This document shows, piece by piece, positions 61,564-64,000 of a stretch of DNA of 64,000 nt. Source of the DNA: Panagrolaimus kolymaensis (taxonomy: Eukaryota; Nematoda; Chromadorea; Rhabditida; Panagrolaimidae); assembly GCA_028622995.1 (NCBI GenBank), contig JAJQJQ010000020.1, positions 868,001-932,000 of the forward strand. Direction: 5' to 3'. Position 1 is the stretch's first letter; every line of letters starts with the position of its first letter. The notes beneath the pieces were generated by a model. It was not told where the DNA came from. It saw only the letters and a list, made by a program, of their open reading frames with translations, and ran no database searches. Made by a program: the position numbers and the translations under genes.

Positions 61564-62542
61564 AATTCTTCTTCCAAGGTTTGAATTTTTATTGTTTCTT
61601 CTCATTTTTAACAGAAAGTTTTACAGATCAACTTCTAATATTGCTTGCGTCTTCATATCTCTGTGATAATCTTTTCATTATTTTCTTCGTGCCCTATCTT
61701 CTAATCTGGTTTTTCTTCATAACGACTAATTTTTTGCCTCTGGGTTGCATGTAACTTTTTGGTTATTTATTTGTGTGTTGTGTTACAAAATAATTTTTAA
61801 TATGCTTTCTGTTGTAAACTTTTAATGTCATTTCCTTCACTTTTGTCCTTTTGCAAAGAATTAAAAGAATATAATATTATTGTATCTATTTTATATTTAT
61901 TGGTCTTTCTCATACTAAAAAAATCATCTAATATTTTATCTGTTTTGGCGGCTTCCATGATGTTCACAAAACCATCCTATTCATTGCCTTTCCCCCTTAT
62001 TTTATTTGCTTAATTATTATTAACTTTATATTATTTGTAATTAACTTTGGGAAATTATATAAAAACTTCTTTTGCTCAAATGACTGACTATCTTGCTAAA
62101 TTCACTTTTAAAATGCTTCATTCAGAAAACATTGAGAACGTTCCCTCTGAGTAAAGACAGTTATTTAACTCACTAAAATTTAACAAAGAATCGTGAAAAG
62201 GAGGTTGCAGTAAAATCCAAGAGAACGCAAGATATGATAAAGCATTGTTTTGAAGTTTATTGTACCGGATTCTCTACTATTATTATTTGAGAAGCTAAAA
62301 ATAGAGTAACAATTATCTTTGGATATCATCATCTTTAATATTTTTTTTGCTTGCAGGAGTGCCACAAATATTTTAGTGGTTTTGTTGTTTTATTTTTCAT
62401 TTAACCATTTCAACATTTAATCTACGAATTAAAATCATATGTACGCAAAATATTTACTCATGCAGGAACGTAATTTTTATGTTAATGAAATACTGATGTA
62501 GTTATTGTTCCATCGTTGACGGTAGTTTTTAGCTTTTCATTC
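61564..62542. other. Intergenic region downstream of ARL1
   Basis: 3' flank of ARL1 and AT-rich sequence. A hydrophobic open frame at 61825-62013 could be a trace of a decayed membrane protein related to the receptor fragment downstream, but no splice chain supports it. Confidence 0.35.
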
Positions 62543-62896
62543 ATGTTCACGTTTCTCATCGACAATCGACGTCATTTTATTCCTAAATCCATGAAAGAAA
62601 AACGAAAATCACAAGAACTGAAATATGCCATACAATTTTCATTTTACGCACTTTTGGGCGGACAGCATTGGTAAATTTTAGTTTTAATTAATTTTTTGAA
62701 ACCCTAATGTTTAGTGACATGGATTATTGCATTAAGAGTTTGCGGTTATGTTATTCCAAATTCAGAAAATACATATTCTTCTTCCATCGTATCATTTTTA
62801 GGTTTAATTCTTATTTTTGCTAATGCCTTTGTTTTGATACTGCTAAGCGATGAAGTACATATGTTTCTTTTTAGACCTTTAAATATTCACTTTTAA
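62543..62896 (+). pseudogene. Fragment of a nematode serpentine receptor (SRX-like)
   Basis: Two blocks look like the C-terminal half of a nematode chemoreceptor. The first, after a TTTTTAG acceptor at 62526-62532, reads FMFTFLIDNRRHFIPKSMKE, a basic cytoplasmic loop, then ELKYAIQFSFYALLGGQH, a membrane segment, and ends near a GT at 62672. The second reads TWIIALRVCGYVIPNSENTY and SFLGLILIFANAFVLILL, fitting the last membrane segments. The exon phases do not match across the intervening intron, and no N-terminal half with the first membrane segments is found upstream. It is therefore probably a broken gene copy, although a missed exon is possible. Confidence 0.45.
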
Positions 62897-63559
62897 TAAT
62901 AAAATTATAGGTAAAAACACGCTTTTCTATTTTATTTTTAATGCCAAATGTTGCAGAAATACAACCTACCATAACTACAGTTATTGTTACGCAATGAATA
63001 CAACCCACATTTTTATAAATGAATTTTTTTTTACTGCTGTTTTAATTTCCAAAAAGCGTTCTGCTGCCTTTATTTTGCTGTTGTAAAAATTCCATTAGAT
63101 TTTTTTCATATCATTGACTATTAAAAAAACTCAGTGAAATTTATGGAAAACATGCATTTGTTAGATTTCTGTTATTTCTTTTCTTTGTGAACCTTGTAAA
63201 TAAACATTGTTTATTTTTGTTTCATTTTTTTCTTCACAGTTTCTTGCAGTGGTGAAGAGCAGAAAACACTTAAAAAATGGCCAAAAACGAAACAGCTTTG
63301 AATTATTAAAAATTTAAGAAGCTTAAAAAAATTTTGAAAGCTAGGATTTCGGTAAAAGTACCTTCACTCAAAGTATTCTTCTGTTTGCCGCCGTCGCTTG
63401 TTTACTTACTTTGAAAATTCAAATCTTCCTAAATTTTATGGATACTAGAAAGAATTTTTTCTTAAATTTTTAAAACGAGCTAAACTTTAATTTTATAATT
63501 TTAAATTTACCGAATCATTTTTTTAAACCCTAAACCTTGACGAAGCTGAAGTTGGTTCA
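62897..63559. other. Intergenic region upstream of the SRX-like receptor
   Basis: AT-rich sequence between the receptor fragment and the receptor start. I see no gene or clear element; it presumably includes the receptor promoter. Confidence 0.35.
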
Positions 63560-63781
63560 ATGGAAATAACATTAACATCTGCCATTCTTGGATCATCATT
63601 AATTATTGTATCGCTGATAATTTTCATTCTTAATATTACAGTTTTAGCTGTTCTTATTGGAGGTGGATTTATTAAATCCTCATCCAGCACTTTATATATT
63701 TTAGCTTTTGCTAATATTTTTGGTAATGCATGTTTGACTTTCTTTTACACTGTTTATTTGGGTCCAAGTTCCATCATTCAA
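63560..63781 (+). CDS. First exon of an SRX-like seven-membrane chemoreceptor (partial)
   Basis: The exon starts MEITLTSAILGSSLIIVSLI, forming a first membrane segment (VSLIIFILNITVLAVLIGGG), a short loop FIKSSSSTLY, and a second segment ILAFANIFGNACLTFFYTVY, ending LGPSSIIQ at a GTAAGA donor at 63782. The order N-in-TM1, a small-residue loop, then an N-containing TM2 followed by Y-x-x-P-like residues resembles the nematode SRX family of chemosensory G-protein-coupled receptors, but one exon is too little for a firm family call. The rest lies beyond the window. The intron contains a MITE starting 11 bases after the donor. Confidence 0.6.
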
Positions 63782-63792
63782 GTAAGAATTAT

Positions 63793-63995
63793 CAGAGCTG
63801 CGATTTCGCCTTTTTCGCCATTTTCGCCAAACTTGTCTATCTATAAAAAACTTTGCTATAGTTAATTTTGTTTTAAGAAATATGCTCAATTTTGAACGCT
63901 GAATAATGCTGGATAGACAGATTTATTAAAAAACCATCTGCATTAAAAGTTATTTAAATGGCGAGATTGGCGAAAATGGCGAAATCGCAGCCCTG
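63793..63995. mobile_element. Non-autonomous hAT-like element (MITE), about 203 bases
   Basis: Terminal inverted repeats: the left end begins CAGAGCTGCGATTTCGCC and the right end, read in inverse, begins CAGGGCTGCGATTTCGCC, one mismatch in 18. Both continue with TTTTCGCCA-like units, so the ends carry short internal repeats of TTTCGCC. The 8 bases before the element are AGAATTAT; the 5 bases after it, up to the end of the window, are AGAAT, matching the start of an 8-base target duplication. CAG ends and 8-base duplication point to the hAT group. There is no transposase frame. It lies in the first intron of the SRX-like receptor and differs from the 15977-16326 element. Confidence 0.8.
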
Positions 63996-64000
63996 AGAAT

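Overview
The window is AT-rich nuclear DNA of a nematode. Evidence: short introns (mostly 44-60 bases) ending in TTTTAG or TTTCAG, protein genes most like nematode families (blmp-1, ceh-17, SRX-like receptors, an F-box protein with a zinc-knuckle-like start), tight same-strand gene pairs that look like operons, and acceptor-like sites just before start codons as in spliced-leader trans-splicing. The strong AT bias would fit a clade IV (Panagrolaimus/Strongyloides-like) worm, but the species cannot be fixed from sequence alone. Exon borders were read by eye from splice signals, reading frame and family similarity; most chains close in frame.

Layout. 1-5.5 kb: no gene seen. 5.5-10.2 kb (+): blmp-1/PRDM1-like SET plus zinc-finger repressor. 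11.2-11.5 kb (-): last exons of a small unrecognised gene. 12.2-12.7 kb (+): ribosomal protein uS10 (rps-20). 12.9-13.6 kb (-): Phox2/ceh-17 homeobox gene. 14.9-16.9 kb (-): PGAP2-like membrane protein whose first intron holds a tRNA-Asp and a 350-base hAT-type MITE. 18.4-19.6 kb (-): PP1-type phosphatase with a broken splice junction. 20.2-24.5 kb (-): secreted two-DOMON protein with a long Thr/Ser/Glu-rich region. 24.5-30.1 kb: no gene seen. 30.2-31.8 kb (+): ABHD4/5-type hydrolase. 31.8-35.9 kb: no gene seen. 35.9-42.6 kb (+): protein with 20 C2H2 zinc fingers.

43.3-45.5 kb (-): cks-1 followed by an acidic/lysine-rich RGG protein. 46.2-52.6 kb (+): uba-2 (SUMO E1 subunit) followed after 146 bases by tubulin cofactor D. 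53.3-54.1 kb (+): unrecognised 207-residue protein. 54.5-55.8 kb (+): GMP reductase. 56.1-58.7 kb (-): diverged CTP synthase with one in-frame stop. 59.2-60.4 kb (+): F-box protein. 60.9-61.6 kb (+): ARL1 GTPase. 62.5-64 kb (+): a decayed receptor fragment, then the first exon of an SRX-like receptor whose intron carries a second hAT-like MITE.

The genes are mostly housekeeping or developmental and share no single pathway; GMP reductase and CTP synthase are neighbouring nucleotide genes on opposite strands. The most notable points are the two MITEs with matching 8-base target duplications, several likely GC-AG introns, and damaged or unusual coding sequences in the CTP synthase, PP1 and ceh-17 genes.
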